This document shows positions 1-12,684 of a DNA stretch of 64,000 nt, piece after piece (the first letter of the stretch is position 1; each line of letters opens with the position of its first letter). The DNA is from Piper betle (taxonomy: Eukaryota > Streptophyta > Magnoliopsida > Piperales > Piperaceae). The notes under the pieces are model-generated. The model had not been told where the DNA came from. It did no database searches and was given only the letters and a program-made list of their open reading frames with translations. The position numbers were made by a program, and so were the translations under genes. The stretch covers positions 1-64,000 of the forward strand of contig JAURVB010006278.1 in the NCBI GenBank assembly GCA_033002965.1, written 5' to 3'.

Positions 1-176
1 TTTTTTTCCCTAACCCGTATATATAGTTTCCCTAACCTGGAAAAATGGCATCTCTCCTTGTGTGTGTCCTTTAAATTGCCTTCTTAATATTAATTATTCA
101 AGAATTTTTTAACTACAAATTAATTTGCACAAGTTTACGCGAAAGTATCTCTTTATAAAATGATGGCTTCCGTATG
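1..176. repeat. Duplicated CRK 3' flank
   Basis: This stretch is near-identical to about 9437-9580, the DNA just downstream of CRK copy 1. Both contain the phrases cctaaccc, cttgtgtgtgtcctttaaat and gtatctctttataaa in the same order. It is therefore probably the 3' flank of another CRK gene lying just left of the window. No coding potential is seen. Confidence 0.7.
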
Positions 177-187
177 CTAGATTTTTT

Positions 188-361
188 AGGAGGTGGAGAA
201 GGCGGTGGTGGGGAGGGGGGGGCGGTTTGTGGCGGGAAAGAAGGGTGCTGCAAGTGGTGGTGGAAGGGTGGCGTATGTGGCGGGGGAGTGCTTGCCGGTG
301 TTGGGATTGGAGGATTGCCGGATGTGCCTCGAATTGGCGTTGCGTAACGTGAGCGGTTGCC
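188..361 (+). pseudogene. Fragment of a CRK ectodomain exon (second DUF26 domain)
   Basis: The DNA is closely related to about 22050-22220 of the intact CRK copy 5. It reads in frame as part of the second DUF26 (Gnk2-type) domain, including the C-x8-C-x2-C signature ([15 protein letters not shown]). Homology starts and stops abruptly: there is no start codon, signal peptide or first DUF26 domain upstream, and after position 361 the sequence is unrelated. It follows a duplicated CRK 3' flank and precedes the kinase exons of copy 1 by about 7 kb, so it may be the remnant of copy 1's own first exon. That link is inference; it could also be an independent scrap. Confidence 0.75.
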
Positions 362-1089
362 AGCTCCTCCATTGTCTTGACAGTGCTCATCCTTCGTAGT
401 TCTCACCTACATAAATATAGAAAATCGTCAGTAACGAATGTTACCAGTCCAAAAAATAACTAATATCAATCTGACACAAGAGAGCTAATCCTCTTGTTGA
501 ATAAAAATCTCATATACTTCATCAAGAACTCTCACAAGGGCAATAATGAGAGCCGTTGCCCTCAGGCGGCAGCGTCCCCTTTCCATATCTTTCTCTTTCC
601 ATAACATTCTCTTTCCTTAGCCATTTAAATTATCCCTCGGTGCGGGAAAATTATTCTTTTTCATCTTAGCCCTTTACATCCTCCGTATTACTCTTGGCCC
701 TAAGTGTAAAACTCACGATTCGAATCAAGGTTTTATATTTAGAACCGGTCGGTTCGACCGTTATTTTTGAGTCGAGTCAGTTTCAGGACACGTGTACTGA
801 GCCGACTCAAGTCGCGTGTATGAGCTATGGGGGTCATGCATACCCAAGTATATGTTGATAACGTCATGAACACAACAGAACAGAATGAGTAATCAGAATA
901 TATAAGAGTATGCCAGTTATTTTTTCTTTTATATATAGTGGATCGTAGAATTAGTTTTAGGTCGTTACCGCGTTGGGACGTGCTAGGGGTAGTTTGGGTG
1001 GGTTGATAGTTCTAGAGCATATCATTATGATGTTTAGGTGATTGTTTTATTTTCTATGATTTTTTTCCCAATTTTCTGGATTATTTTAG
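362..1089. other. Non-coding spacer
   Basis: No gene is recognised. The region is AT-rich with short direct and inverted motifs around gtcgagtca and gagccgactcaa. These resemble motifs at 1115-1140 and 42300-42480 and may be old retroelement sequence. Confidence 0.4.
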
Positions 1090-3641
1090 GATTTTCTACG
1101 ACTTAGTTATTATTCTCGACTCGAGACGGAGTCGAGTCAAGTATTATTTACGATATTGCCACCCAGTTATTTTTTCTCACCCGTTCTTCCTCACCCAAAC
1201 CCTTGCCCCGACGCCGCCCTTGTGCAGCGTCGTCGCCGCTGCCATGGACGCTGGCCTGCCGCCAATCATCGCCAGCTAGCCCCGGCATGGCATCGCTGTA
1301 CCGCCCCGACTAGGCTGGCCACCATCTGGCCGCCGCGACACGAGGAAGCCGCCCCTAGCGTCGTGACTGCGTTTCGGTCGTGTTGCCGATTTCGTCGCCG
1401 GCGACCGTCCACACCACGATCAGGTGGTCACCTCGACACCCTCGACTACCCAGCAACCCTTCCTGACCGGAGCGGAGGCCGTCGTCGCCCAGGCCGGCCG
1501 AATCGAGTTACCCATCGCCGCCACCACTGTTTTGACCATTTTCCGGCAAGCCGCCAGCTCCACCGACCATGTTGACGGCGTAGACGCGTCGGGCTCGCCG
1601 AGCCGGTTCCAACAGTACCCAATACCCTTACTTTTCGGCCAGTAGACGCCGCCAGCGGTTGTTGCCAGAAAACGGCTGGACTTTACCGGAAAACCACCGA
1701 ACCATGCTGGAAAACCAGACTTGCAGGAATTTGGCAGATCTTCTGAGGTGTTCATCCAGTCCAACCTGATCAACTTTGGACGCCGCCGAGCATTGAATTC
1801 GAGCTCCGAGACACGCAACAAAACCCTAACCGTCGCATATCGCTAACGACGTGAGGTATAATTACCTCTGATTTAATTATTTAAAATTGATGATTGTTAG
1901 CACATTATGCCAGGATTGAATAATTGTCATGATAAATGTATGAGTATGAGTGCAGTGATGATTGCATGATGAGATTAAGTGTGAATGAAGAGTAAGTGAT
2001 CTAATGAGAGCATGATAAATGATTACGACATAACTTAGAAAAACACGATGAGATTGGTATGAATAGGAGTTAGAATTTCATTCATACTTATGATTATTTG
2101 ATTGTTGATTGATGTTGGTTGTATTGTGAGTGTGTATTGGTCATGTTGAGTTTGATGCACCATTTAGTTAGCGGGCGTTAGTATTTAATTTTGATGTGTA
2201 GGTACGGAGTAGGAGCTCGCCGCCTAGGCGCGATGACACGCTTGGAGTTTCTACCAGGTCCGTTTAGGACTCGTCTATGCTTTACGTTCTCTTCTATTGT
2301 GTGTTTATTTTATTATTTGTAGGACAGGTTAAGTGGCATTTTATTAGATCCCACTTAACTCGGGCCATTTAACCGAATAGTTTTTCGGATTAATAACCCC
2401 TCGAGGATGAGATCCCTCGAGGATGATTTTAAAAACAAGATCCACCATAAGTTGCCTTCGGGTCTATTATATAAATCCCTACCCAGACCTATAAATATAT
2501 AGTTTTCGCATTTTCAGTAAGAGGAGAGATGGAGAAACCGACTGCACGTACCATGAGCGGATGTCGTGACAGTCAAAGCAGGCTCTGGATTAGTGCCAGC
2601 GGACTGTTCCATTCCCGAGGGATCCTGACAACTCGGCGTTTGAGTTCCTCACACCCGGAGAACGTGGAGGTTTACGGGTACTGTTTAGTACAGCGCATGT
2701 CCAGACTTGTGGTTCGAAGGGTACTAAAGGCGACTGCCTGAGAGTACTCGGCCTTCGTGCTCAAGGCCAGGAGAAATATGGAGGTGAGGAGAGGGCTTAG
2801 GATTTGAGACCAGAAAATGAAGTAAGAAAATGTCGAGAGAGGCATCAGTAGCAGCAGATCAGTAAGTTCGGGATGCTACCGGGTCTGCAGCCCAGTGGCT
2901 CCTCAGTAATGCCCTTCAGAGTGTTCACGTGGAGTATATGATGTTTTCTTTCATATGAGAATTTGCTCTCATAGCTAGCTTGTTATAGCTATTTTATTTT
3001 CCGGATCAGTAACATTTGTTACTGACGTGTTTTTATACTATATGTAGGTAATAATCACGAGTTAGGAGCCAGCTTGGACGGAGGAGCACTGTTGTCGCTT
3101 GCACACATGTCAGTCGATTGAGTGATTATATTGTGTTTATGATGTTATTATATAGTGAATGGTGCGATTAAATGCTTGAGATATGATGATGTGACATGAT
3201 TAATGTTAAGACATGATAGAATGTGAAACATGAATAGAGTGCGCAGTGGAAGCGTTATGGGTTGAGACCTAGTTCTAGAATGAGTTTACAGTATATTAGA
3301 TTGTGTGTTAATGAAAATGTTGATATATACATATATACTTGTATATATTGTTTTGACAGGGTAAACCCTAATTGCACTTTTAGGGGAGACTATGTCCATT
3401 TTCTTTTAGAATTTTTATGGAGTTTGATCGTAATTGTATTGGTGTGTACCTTGAATTGCATGTCATTCATGTAGTACCATGTTAGGGTTTGTGCATTCAT
3501 CCATGTATTGCCAGTTGTATCTTAATCTTAAGACGCCGAGATTGGATCCGCATGAGTTAGGTTCGGGTTAGCCAACCTAACTGGGGCCTGTAACATGCCA
3601 GTTCGGTTTACGAGCATGAACCGGATTTGGGGTGTTACACT
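1090..3641 (-). mobile_element. LTR-like element, left copy of an inverted pair
   Basis: No gag or pol coding is visible. The right edge ends in ggatttggggtgttaca (to about 3640). Its reverse complement begins TGTAACACCCC, a typical start of a plant Ty3/gypsy-type LTR, so the copy would lie on the minus strand. From about 1140 to 2760 it matches the reverse complement of about 3640-5240. Shared blocks include a GC-rich stretch (1150-1800), a segment containing gagctcgccgcctaggc (around 2213), and ctcgaggatgagatccctcg (around 2401). The left boundary is approximate. It could be a solo LTR or a non-autonomous element. Confidence 0.55.
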
Positions 3642-5520
3642 GAGTACCAAGGACCGAGTGCTCTTAGACATGCGCCTTCAGTACCCTTCTATGCCACGCT
3701 TCTTCAGGTTTGAGGAACTCAAAGGTAGAATTGTCAAGATCCCACAAAAATGGAGTGGACGCTCACCATTTCCAAACCCGTTATTGGACTAGCACGTGCC
3801 CGCTTGCGTAGTACGGTCGTCAAATTTCCCTCATTCTGTTTCTCACTGTAAACTCGAAAACTAATATATAGGTCTGGGTAGAGATTTATATAATAGGCCC
3901 GAAGGTATCGCGAACTGGATCTGAGTTTTGAAAACAAACTCGAGGGATCTCATCATCGAGGGTTATTTATCCGAAAATAATGTGCGACTAAATGGCCTGT
4001 GTGGAGTGGGATACAAAAAATCAACCAATCAACACGCCCGCTTACCTACAAAAATAAAACACGATGGTGTATAGAGATAAAACAAGAAGTGAGTCCTAAC
4101 GGACCTGACAGAAGTTTCAAGAGTGTCCTCATGCCTAGGCGGCGAGCTCCTGCTCTGTCCCTACACATTAAATCTAAAAGCTAACACCCGCTAACTAAAT
4201 AATGCATCAAACTCATCATGATCAACACACTCACAATGTAATTAACATCCATCAACAGTCAAATAATTATCAGTGTAGAAATAACTCTAACTCATCCTAT
4301 TCATACCAATTTTATTATATTTTCTAAGTTATGTTGTAGTCAGTTAGCATGTGCAGATTTACTTTACTTAATTAGATTACTAATATCCATTTACTATCAA
4401 ACAAGTCATGCAAACCATCATTTCATTCACAATCAACCATTCATCATATCAAACAATCAATCCTAGCACATTATGCTAGTAATAATCAATTTTAAATAAT
4501 TAATTTAGAGGTAATTATAATTCGCGTCGTCGGTAATCGGCGACGGTTAGGGTTTCGTCGCGCGTCTCGGAGCTTGAATTCAGTGCTCGGCGGCGTCCAA
4601 AGTTCAATCAGGTTTGGCTAGACGAACTCGACGGAAGATCCGGTGAATCCCAGCGAATCTGGTTTTTCGGCAGGTTTCGAAGGTTTTTCGGCAGTTTTCC
4701 CGCAGCTTCCGGTGGTTTTCCAACGACCAACGGGATGGTAGTGGTATGGGGTACCATTGGCAACGACTCGACGAGCTCGACCTAATGGTGGTGACGGTGA
4801 GGACGGTAGTGGCGGCGATGATCACCGACGGCAACGTCGAGTTCAGCCGGGGTGGTCGGTCTCTCTGATCGGGCCCATGACTGGCCTCGACGGCGGTGCT
4901 AGGTGGGGGGAAACGTCGGGGAGGTCGAGGGAGGGGCATCGGCGTCATGGAAGCGGCGGAGCAGTGCAGACGGCGGCGAAATCAAGTCAGGAGCAGCAAC
5001 ACAATTGTGGGCGATTCTGGCATCGTGGCGGCCAGACGGTGGCCGGGGTTGGGACGTCATGGCAACGGCACGCCGGGCGGGGCGGCGTCGATTGGCAATG
5101 GGATGGCGTCGGCGGTGACAAACACAGGGGCGGCGGCGATGGGGTTTGGGGTGAGGAAGTGTTGGGAGGGAGAAGAAACACTTTGGTGGCAAACTCGTAA
5201 ATAAGTATTGACTTGATTCGAACCGACTAGTTTGCTGTAGTAAAACTCTGAATCGAATCATGGGTTTTACAACGGTGATTCTGCCGGCGTGGTGGCCAGG
5301 CGGTGGTCGGGGTTGGTCTTGGCGTCACGGTGATGGCACGACGGGGCGGGCGGCGTCGATTGGTGGTGCGATGGCATCGGTGGCAGCGGCGGCGACAAAC
5401 ACAAGGGCGGAGGCGATGGGGTTTGGGGTGAGGAAGTGTCGGGAGGGAGAAGAAACACTTCGGTAGTAAACTCGTAAATAAGTATTGACTCGATTTAAAC
5501 CGATTGATTTGTTGTACAGG
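3642..5520 (+). mobile_element. LTR-like element, right copy of an inverted pair
   Basis: This is the inverted, diverged relative of the left copy. The blocks at 2148-2280, 2330-2530 and 1790-1900 reappear reversed at about 4080-4215, 3810-4030 and 4440-4600. It lacks the terminal ~880 bases that the left copy has at 2760-3640, so it is truncated where the two copies meet. Its GC-rich end carries an internal tandem duplication (5018-5520). Long open frames over 4600-5500 arise from GC-rich, low-complexity sequence and match no protein I recognise. Confidence 0.5.
5018..5520. repeat. Tandem duplication of about 250 bp
   Basis: Positions about 5018-5238 and 5267-5520 are two copies of one segment. 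Both contain gcggcgtcgattgg, gatggggtttggggtgagga and ctcgtaaataagtattgac in order. They differ by scattered substitutions and small indels. They form the outer end of the right LTR-like copy, and the left copy has only one equivalent (about 1145-1340, reversed). Confidence 0.75.
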
Positions 5521-7448
5521 TTTCACAAATTACTATGGAATCAACATTTTACATTGACATTTTAAGAATCACTTAGGATAAACAATTGATTAAAAACAAG
5601 TTTTACCATAATACCACGAGAATGATTACTGATATTATAATGAGTAAATTATGCATATGCTCTATATGTTGTTTCTTTTCGAACAAACATTAAATTAGTA
5701 TGATCACAATACTAGACATTTACTTAGTTCGTATTCATAAATTCATCTACGAGATACAATAAGAAATTTCCTCCCCTACCTTGCCTCTCATAAAAAATTA
5801 AGCTCCCTACAATTACTTTACCAAAAAATCCACATCCCCACCATTATATCCCCTAAGTGCATTTTCAAAAACTCATTTAAGAAGTACACTAAAAAACTCC
5901 CTCCCCCACCTTAACCTCACATAAAAAACTCATTTTTCCACCTTCATTTTACCGGAAAACTCACTTCTCTACCAACACTCCACCTAAATTCATATTTAAA
6001 AACCTATTTAAATCGTACTAAGAAACTCTCTTCCCCCACCTTCATATTTGGTTTACAAAATCCTTGAATGTAAATGTGTTTTTCGTCTTTTGCCAAGTAA
6101 TTTCGCACACACAAAAAAGAAAAAAAGTGAGGAAAATTGAGTACTTGATTAATAAAGTACTCGATTATAAGTGTGTTTTTCATATTTTGCCACCCTGGTT
6201 TAATGACTGAGATCAACCAGGTACTTGGGTTAATGAAGTACTTGACTACAAGTGTATTTTTCGTATTCTGCCAACCGGATTTTACAATGTGTGGTCAACC
6301 AAGTATTTGGGTTTACAAGGCTAAAATTTGTTTTTTCGCAACCGAGTTTTATTATAATGACCTATAAAAATTAGTCTCGCATCTAACATCTCTTAGGGTA
6401 AAATCTATTATATAAGTTTGGATGTGTATATAAATTTTTAATTTTGTTAATTATTTTTAAACAAATAACTTAGGTCCATCAATTTATACTTTATCAGAGT
6501 CAACGCGATACTGCATTGGATGGTGGCCTATACTAGGATGTAGACTAAATAGCTAACTACTGAAGCTCACGCGCTGAAGAGAAAAGGGATTCAATGACGA
6601 AATTTCCTACATAGATTAATTGTAATAATCCTCAAAAATTAGTCTCACATCTAATACGTCATGGGCTAAAATCTATTATATAAATAAAGATGTGTTCATG
6701 GATTTTTAACTTCATAACCAACTTTGAATGGATGACTTATGTCTATAAATTTGCACTTTGGCCGATTGTCATAGGTCAAGATCAACTTTATTAACATAAT
6801 GGTAGAATTTATGTGTGTTTTCGTATTTTCTCAGCCAAGTTTTGTATTGTACATACTTCTTCAAAAACAGAGCCAGCCTTTAATGTTTATTGAGATGGTT
6901 GGTGGAATTTAGGTAGACGTTACGTTGGTCAATAAAAATGGGGCATATTTTAGGCGCAAACAAAATAGGGGTGGCTAAAAATTTTCTTCATTGATTAAAA
7001 CTTCATGCGTGCCTTTCCCTTTCATTATTTTGAGTAGCCTTTTTTAACATTGTCCTTCCAGTCAGGTCCCTTTGGAGCTTTTATTAATGATAAATTATCC
7101 CGAAAAAACTTTGTTGGGCTAATCAGAGATGAGGCCATATGAACAGAAAAATTCAAAGCGGTGCACGTAGTTACTTCCATTATATGGCAAACTGATACCC
7201 TTCAAGTGGGGCTGTATCAAATTCATTAGCGTTGCACAAATTAGTCCAATTTTGTTTTATATTACAGATCAATAATCAAATGCACTTAGTTGATTGATAA
7301 AAAATTTTAATCATCCCAAAAAAGAGACATGGTAAACTATAGATCCTTTAAGAATTTCAAACGCTTATGAATCTCCTTTCCTTATTATAGGTGTTCATGC
7401 TGAAAATATAGCAACAACACTTGATTGATTTCGTATATACTTTTGCAG
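5521..7448. other. Non-coding spacer with short dispersed repeats
   Basis: No gene is recognised. About 6140-6320 holds imperfect ~70-90 bp direct repeats around gtacttgactacaagtgt and tttttcgtattctgcca. A second pair of direct repeats with the phrase aaaattagtctc and then ctattatataa lies at about 6366-6440 and 6635-6700. No DUF26 exon is present here, which matters for CRK copy 1. Confidence 0.5.
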
Positions 7449-9356
7449 GTAGATCAGGTGCAAGGATCATAATAATTGGAACAACTATAGCAGTTGGGGG
7501 ACTTTGCATTCTTCTCCTTTCCCTTTTCTTCTATTATCGTAGATATCGCAAAATAAAGGAGTGGACATTTACAGGTGAATGAATCAATAGAACCATCCAT
7601 CCGACGTCCATTTTTCATTCAAATACTTTTCATATATGTTCCATTACAACACGTAGTTCTTTCGATGTATACATAGGTGACATAGAATTAATGATCTATG
7701 TATATATTAACTAAAACATGAAGTTCTTTCGATGTATACAAAGGCGACATAGAAGGAAAGGCAGGACTCGAAGCACTTGTCTCTTTCACATATGATGATC
7801 TAAAGGCCGCTGCAAGAAACTTTAGTGATGAAAACAAACTTGGGCAAGGAGGATTCTCTTCGGTATATAAGGTAAACATAATCTTGCTCATTTGATAAAT
7901 ATTTTCACAAGATTTAAGGCCATAAAAGAAATGATTCGTGACAGCTTAATTCACATGGTGACTGAAAACCGGAGTGATGTATAATGCCAAACTCAAGGAT
8001 GATTAAGCAAATTTATAATATGGAAATTAACAGGGTGTCCTTAAAAATGGGAAGGTCGTGGCCATCAAGAAGCTCTCAATATCTGGAACAGCACGAACGA
8101 GGGCTGACTTTGAAAACGAGGTGATTCTCATAAGCAACATTCGCCATCGCAACCTTCTGAGCTTGTTGGGCTGCTGTAGGAAAGGCCCAGATCTTCTACT
8201 CGTGTATGAGCTCATGGAGAGGGGAAGCCTCGACAGATACATATTTGGTACTTATAACATATTATAACAACATATATAGACTATTTGAACCTTTATTCGT
8301 CGAATATTGTTGACGCATTTACGTTACGAAAATAACATCTAATTATTATTACTTATAATTATTAACAATATAATTATAAGTAGATGGCAAGAGAGAAAGC
8401 TTGGATTGGAAGAAGATGTTCAACATAATTGTTGGCTCAGCTCGCGGGATTGCTTATCTACATGAGGAATTTCCCCACTGCATTATACATAGGGATATAA
8501 AGCCTGGGAATATATTGCTTGATGATGAATACCAACCAAAGGTTGCAGATTTTGGTCTTGCACGCCTTCTTCCAGATGATAAAACGCATGTTAGCACTAA
8601 GCTCGCTGGAACTCTGTGAGTTTGATATCTTTTACACATTTCCATAGTTTCCTTTGAATTAATCTGTTTTATTTTTTTCCTTATAATATATTAACGTGCA
8701 TGATGAGGAACAGAAATTAACCTATTGCTGATAACTTCACTTATCAAACTTTGCCTCAATGGCCACAGAATAACTCTGTTTGCATTATTGTACTTGACAG
8801 AGGCTACACGGCTCCAGAGTATGTTCTTACTGGAAAGTTGAGTGAGAAGGTGGATGTGTACAGTTTTGGAATCGTCCTGCTAGAGATTCTTAGTGGCAAA
8901 AGATGCAACACAAGAAACGAGGAGGGAGAGAACTCATACCTTCTACATTGGGTTCTCTTTCTATCCCTCTTTTATAATCTCAGTTGTTTTCTCTATATAT
9001 ATGCTTACATCTCTAAGCTTGATCTTTATAGTAATAACAAGTACTACTTGGAATTAAAATGTCAGGCGTGGGGGCTGTATGAGAGTGACAAGCTTATGGA
9101 CATGGTGGACAAATCGATACTCGCGGACGAAGTGGGAGAGGAAGAGGTGAAGAGAGTTGCAGAGATAGGACTAATGTGCACACAGTCGGATTCGAAGAGG
9201 CCGGCCATATCTGATGTGGTGGTTCTCCTATTAAGCAAAGACCGCCCAAGGCTTGTGCTCACCAGGCCTAGCTTCATAACCATGAGTTACTCAACAACAT
9301 CTAGTCATCCAGCAACCAATGCTGTTATGTTGTTTTCCCACTTTTCCGGTCGTTGA
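7449..9356 (+). CDS. CRK copy 1: membrane-anchored kinase exons, ectodomain exon missing
   Basis: Six exons encode the transmembrane segment and a complete Ser/Thr kinase of the DUF26 receptor-kinase family: 7449-7574, 7744-7871, 8034-8247, 8384-8615, 8801-8951 and 9066-9356. Exon lengths and phases match the intact copy 5, except the last exon, which is 12 bases longer. Exon one gives the membrane helix ([20 protein letters not shown]) and a basic stop-transfer. Later exons hold the glycine loop [14 protein letters not shown] lysine, HRDIKPGN catalytic loop, DFG and APEY. The protein ends FSHFSGR. No frameshift or stop occurs over about 380 codons. The phase-1 first exon with signal peptide and two DUF26 domains is absent between 5.5 and 7.4 kb; its only possible remnant is at 188-361, beyond the inverted transposon pair. 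As it stands it could give only a truncated kinase, if transcribed. It may be a recent pseudogene. Confidence 0.8.
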
Positions 9357-10163
9357 TATCAAATGTATGTTTCAAAGGACCAGAACGAACATGGTCATGT
9401 AGACGAAGAATATTCGACTTTGAGCGAACACAAACCTTTTTCCCTAACCCGGAAAAATGCATCTCCCCTTGTGTGTGTCCTTTAAATTGCCTTCGTAATA
9501 TTAATTAGTCAAAATTTTTAACTACAAGTTAGTTTGACAAGTTACGAAAGTATCTCTTTATAAATGATGGCTTCCATAGCCTTTAAAGTACAGTTCACTA
9601 TATATAACTTCTCAAACAAGATTACGTAATAAAAGTTAGTAAAATATATTATGTTTTTAATTTTAACTACGTAAATATTTTAAAATAATTTAAATTATAT
9701 GTATGTTAAAAGAGTGTAACATATACATTTTTATATAAAAATAATATAAATTACTTTAAGTTAATCAGACTCTGAATTGACTCCATTACACGGTAACATT
9801 GGCGATTCATTAAAACTATGAATTAATGGTCTTTTGTGCATGCCTTAACAAGGTGATAAGCTAGTTTTCTGCATAAACGTGAGTTATTCCATTTCAAATA
9901 AACTGAACCCAAGAACGGTCTCTTCTTTAATGTGAGCACAAGTACTCTGATTATGAGCAATGCAAGTTCAGCATCAATTGATTAGTGCCTGAAACTGCCG
10001 CAGTTGAATGATCACAGGCCAGTTTCCTCACATGGAAGTACGCTAATATTTTATTGATTGATTTAGTACAGGCGATTCAATTAATATTAGTTTGATCTAC
10101 AGCACAACTATTTTTAACTCATATAATTTGATGAACTATCAAGTTTTTTCTCAACATATACAG
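9357..10163. other. Spacer between CRK copies 1 and 2
   Basis: No gene is recognised. About 9437-9580 is the CRK 3' flank that is repeated at the left end of the window. The rest is AT-rich. Confidence 0.5.
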
Positions 10164-11895
10164 GTGACTTAGAAGGACAAGCAGGATTAGAAGCGTTTGT
10201 CTCCTTCACATACGATGATCTAATAATAGCCGCAAGAAACTTTAAGTGATGAAAACAAACTTGGGCAAGGTGGATTCCTCAGTACATGTTGCTCATTTCT
10301 TACACATTCACACAAAGCAATATGCATTCCTATTAGGACGAACCCAGAAATACTATGCCCTTAATATTGATGTCAACCGATTTTAAGTCTTGCAACTAGT
10401 TGTTACAAGATTAAATATATGATGTTGAAAGAAATAATTTATGAAAATTTTATATGTAAATGGTGACTAAAAATGGTAATGTAATGGAGGATTATAAGCA
10501 ATTTTTTATGATATTAAAACAGGTTGCTTTTAAAAATGGGAAGGTTGTAGCTATTAAGAAGCTCTCAATATCATCTAGGACAGCTCAAGCAAGGATTGAC
10601 TTCGAAAGAGAGGTAATCCGGCCATCGCTATCTTCTAAACCTGTTGGGCTGCTGTAGGAAAGGCCAGGATCTTCTACTCGTGTATGGCTCATGAAGAGGG
10701 GAAGCCTCGACAGATACATATTTCGTAAATACAATATTCACATACTTATGACAACATATACAATGTTCTTAGGACGTACCTTTAATGATTCATAGTTTAT
10801 AAGGAAAGAACAATTCACAAAAAAGATCATTGTATCCCGCCGTACATACTAACATAAACAAACTAAAACCCCTTCTTAATATGTCCAGATGGCAAGAGGG
10901 AAGCCCTGGATTGGAAGAAGTAGTTCAACATAATCCTTGGCTCAGCTCGTGGGCTTGCGTATCTACCCGAGGAATTCCCCCATTGCATTATACATAGGGA
11001 TATAAAGCCTCGGAATATGTTGCTCGATGATGAATACCCACCAAAGGTTGCACATTTTGGCCTTGCACGCCTTCTTCCGGACGATAAAATGCATGTTAGA
11101 ACTAAGCTCGCTGGAACTCATATATTTAAAATGTTATAAAATGCATGTGAGTTTTGAATACCTTTCATATATTTAATTCATATACAGTACTTTTTAATGA
11201 TTTAAGATTTAACAAAAGAACTGCGAGATCTTAATTAAAGATGTCACGAAAAGAAAAGATAAATATATTACATCGAAAAATATAGTAGGAAGTTACAAAT
11301 ATGAATGATGTACTTTAATAAAATTTGTAACTAAACAGGATCATATTAACTATTAAAAAACCATCTGTTTATATTATTTTTGGCAGAGGCTACGCCGCTC
11401 CCGGGTATGTTCTCAATGGAAATATGAGCGAGAAGGTTGATGTTTACAGTTTTGGTAACGTTCTTCTAGAGATTCTTAGTGCCAAAAGATGCAATACAAG
11501 AAACGAGAAGGGAGAGAACTTATACCTTCTACATTGGGTACTCTCTCTATCCCTTCTTGATCATCACCATTATATATGTTGATCATGTGCCTTCTTAACA
11601 AGTAGTTGGAACTATGATTGTCGGGCACGGGGAATGTATGAGAGTGACAAGCTAAGTGGAAGTGGAAGAAGTGAAGAAAGTTGCAGAGATAGGACTAATG
11701 TGCACACAATCTGCTTCCAACAGGCCGTCCATGTCTGATGTTGTGGTTCTCCCATTAAGCAAAGACCACCCAAAGCCTGCTCTTACCAGGCCTTGCTTCA
11801 TAACAATTGTTGAGTCATCAGAGAGGTCCTTAACATCTACTCATCCAGCAAGATTTAATGCCACCATGCTGTTTTCCCACTTCTCTGGTCGTTGA
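10164..11895 (+). pseudogene. CRK copy 2, degenerate kinase pseudogene
   Basis: Remnants of five kinase exons lie in the order of the intact copy: about 10164-10281, 10523-10723, 10889-11119, 11387-11537 and 11623-11895. No ectodomain or transmembrane exon is found. Disabling changes are many. An extra base after AARNF shifts the frame, and the Gly-loop exon is scrambled at its end. About 16 bases are missing near 10618. A TAG replaces the codon after WKK, and the DFG aspartate is His (AHFG). APEY reads APGY, and the last exon lost the MDMVEKSI segment. The tail still ends in FSHFSGR and a stop. It is an unprocessed duplicate that has long been free of selection. Confidence 0.9.
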
Positions 11896-12092
11896 TATCA
11901 AATGGCTGGCATTTTCTTATGTCTAAACATTGCCCTGTTATTTTTAATCACAGTTTCCATTACAAGAAAAACAAGTTTCTACATATGACGAAAATTATGC
12001 CATTGGAACTTCAAGTTTCGTCACTCGTTATAAAAATTTTCTTCGTTAGTGATGAATATTTTCTAACCAAAACCCACATTGTTTTTCTTGTA

Positions 12093-12684
12093 GTGATGAT
12101 CAACCACGAATTTTTGCGTAGTAAGTACGACGAAACGACTTCTGATTGTGTATTCCAAATAACAAAAGAATTGATAAGTAACATAAAAATAAAAAGTACC
12201 AGATGTTTACGAACACTACACTATACTATACGATAGATGCGGACAGGACTGGGTGTATCCAATTCCTGATCAAACCTTTGAATGGCGAAGAAGTCATCTC
12301 TCATCTCTATCATGGACTAACAACAATCCCCACTAGTATTCTAACATTGACTCCTGTTAAGTTTAGTCATGGTCTTGCCAATACAGAAGTGATGATCAAC
12401 CATGAATTCTTGCGTATCAAGTACAAGTACAATGAAACGACTTCCGATTGTGTTTTCCTAATTGAAAAAGAATTGATAAGTAACATAAAAATAAAAAGTA
12501 CCAGATAGTTACGAACGACTACAATATCCTATACGATAGATGTGGACAGGACTGGGTGCATCCAATTCCTGATCAAACCTTTGAATGGCAAAGAAATCGT
12601 CTCTCATCTCTATCATGGACTAACAACAATCCCCACTAGTATTCTAACATTGACTCTTGTTAAATTTAATCATGATCTTCGCAA
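12093..12684. repeat. Two tandem copies of a 296 bp promoter-type unit
   Basis: Units start at 12093 and 12389, both with gtgatgatcaacca. Each runs through cgatagatg, cagGACTGGGTG-type sequence, ttcctgatcaaacctttgaa and tctctatcatggactaacaa. A third, partial copy lies at about 15570-15790, directly upstream of CRK copy 4. Open frames across the units are not conserved in the way a coding sequence would be, so I read them as duplicated upstream DNA. Confidence 0.8.

Noticed and set aside
716..735. gattcgaatc resembling a tRNA T-loop
   Set aside because: No acceptor stem, anticodon arm or A/B-box spacing could be found around it.
4604..5526. Long Pro/Arg-rich and Gly-rich open frames on both strands
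   Set aside because: They overlap in several frames inside the GC-rich part of the LTR-like element and match no domain. The open length comes from low stop-codon density in GC-rich DNA.
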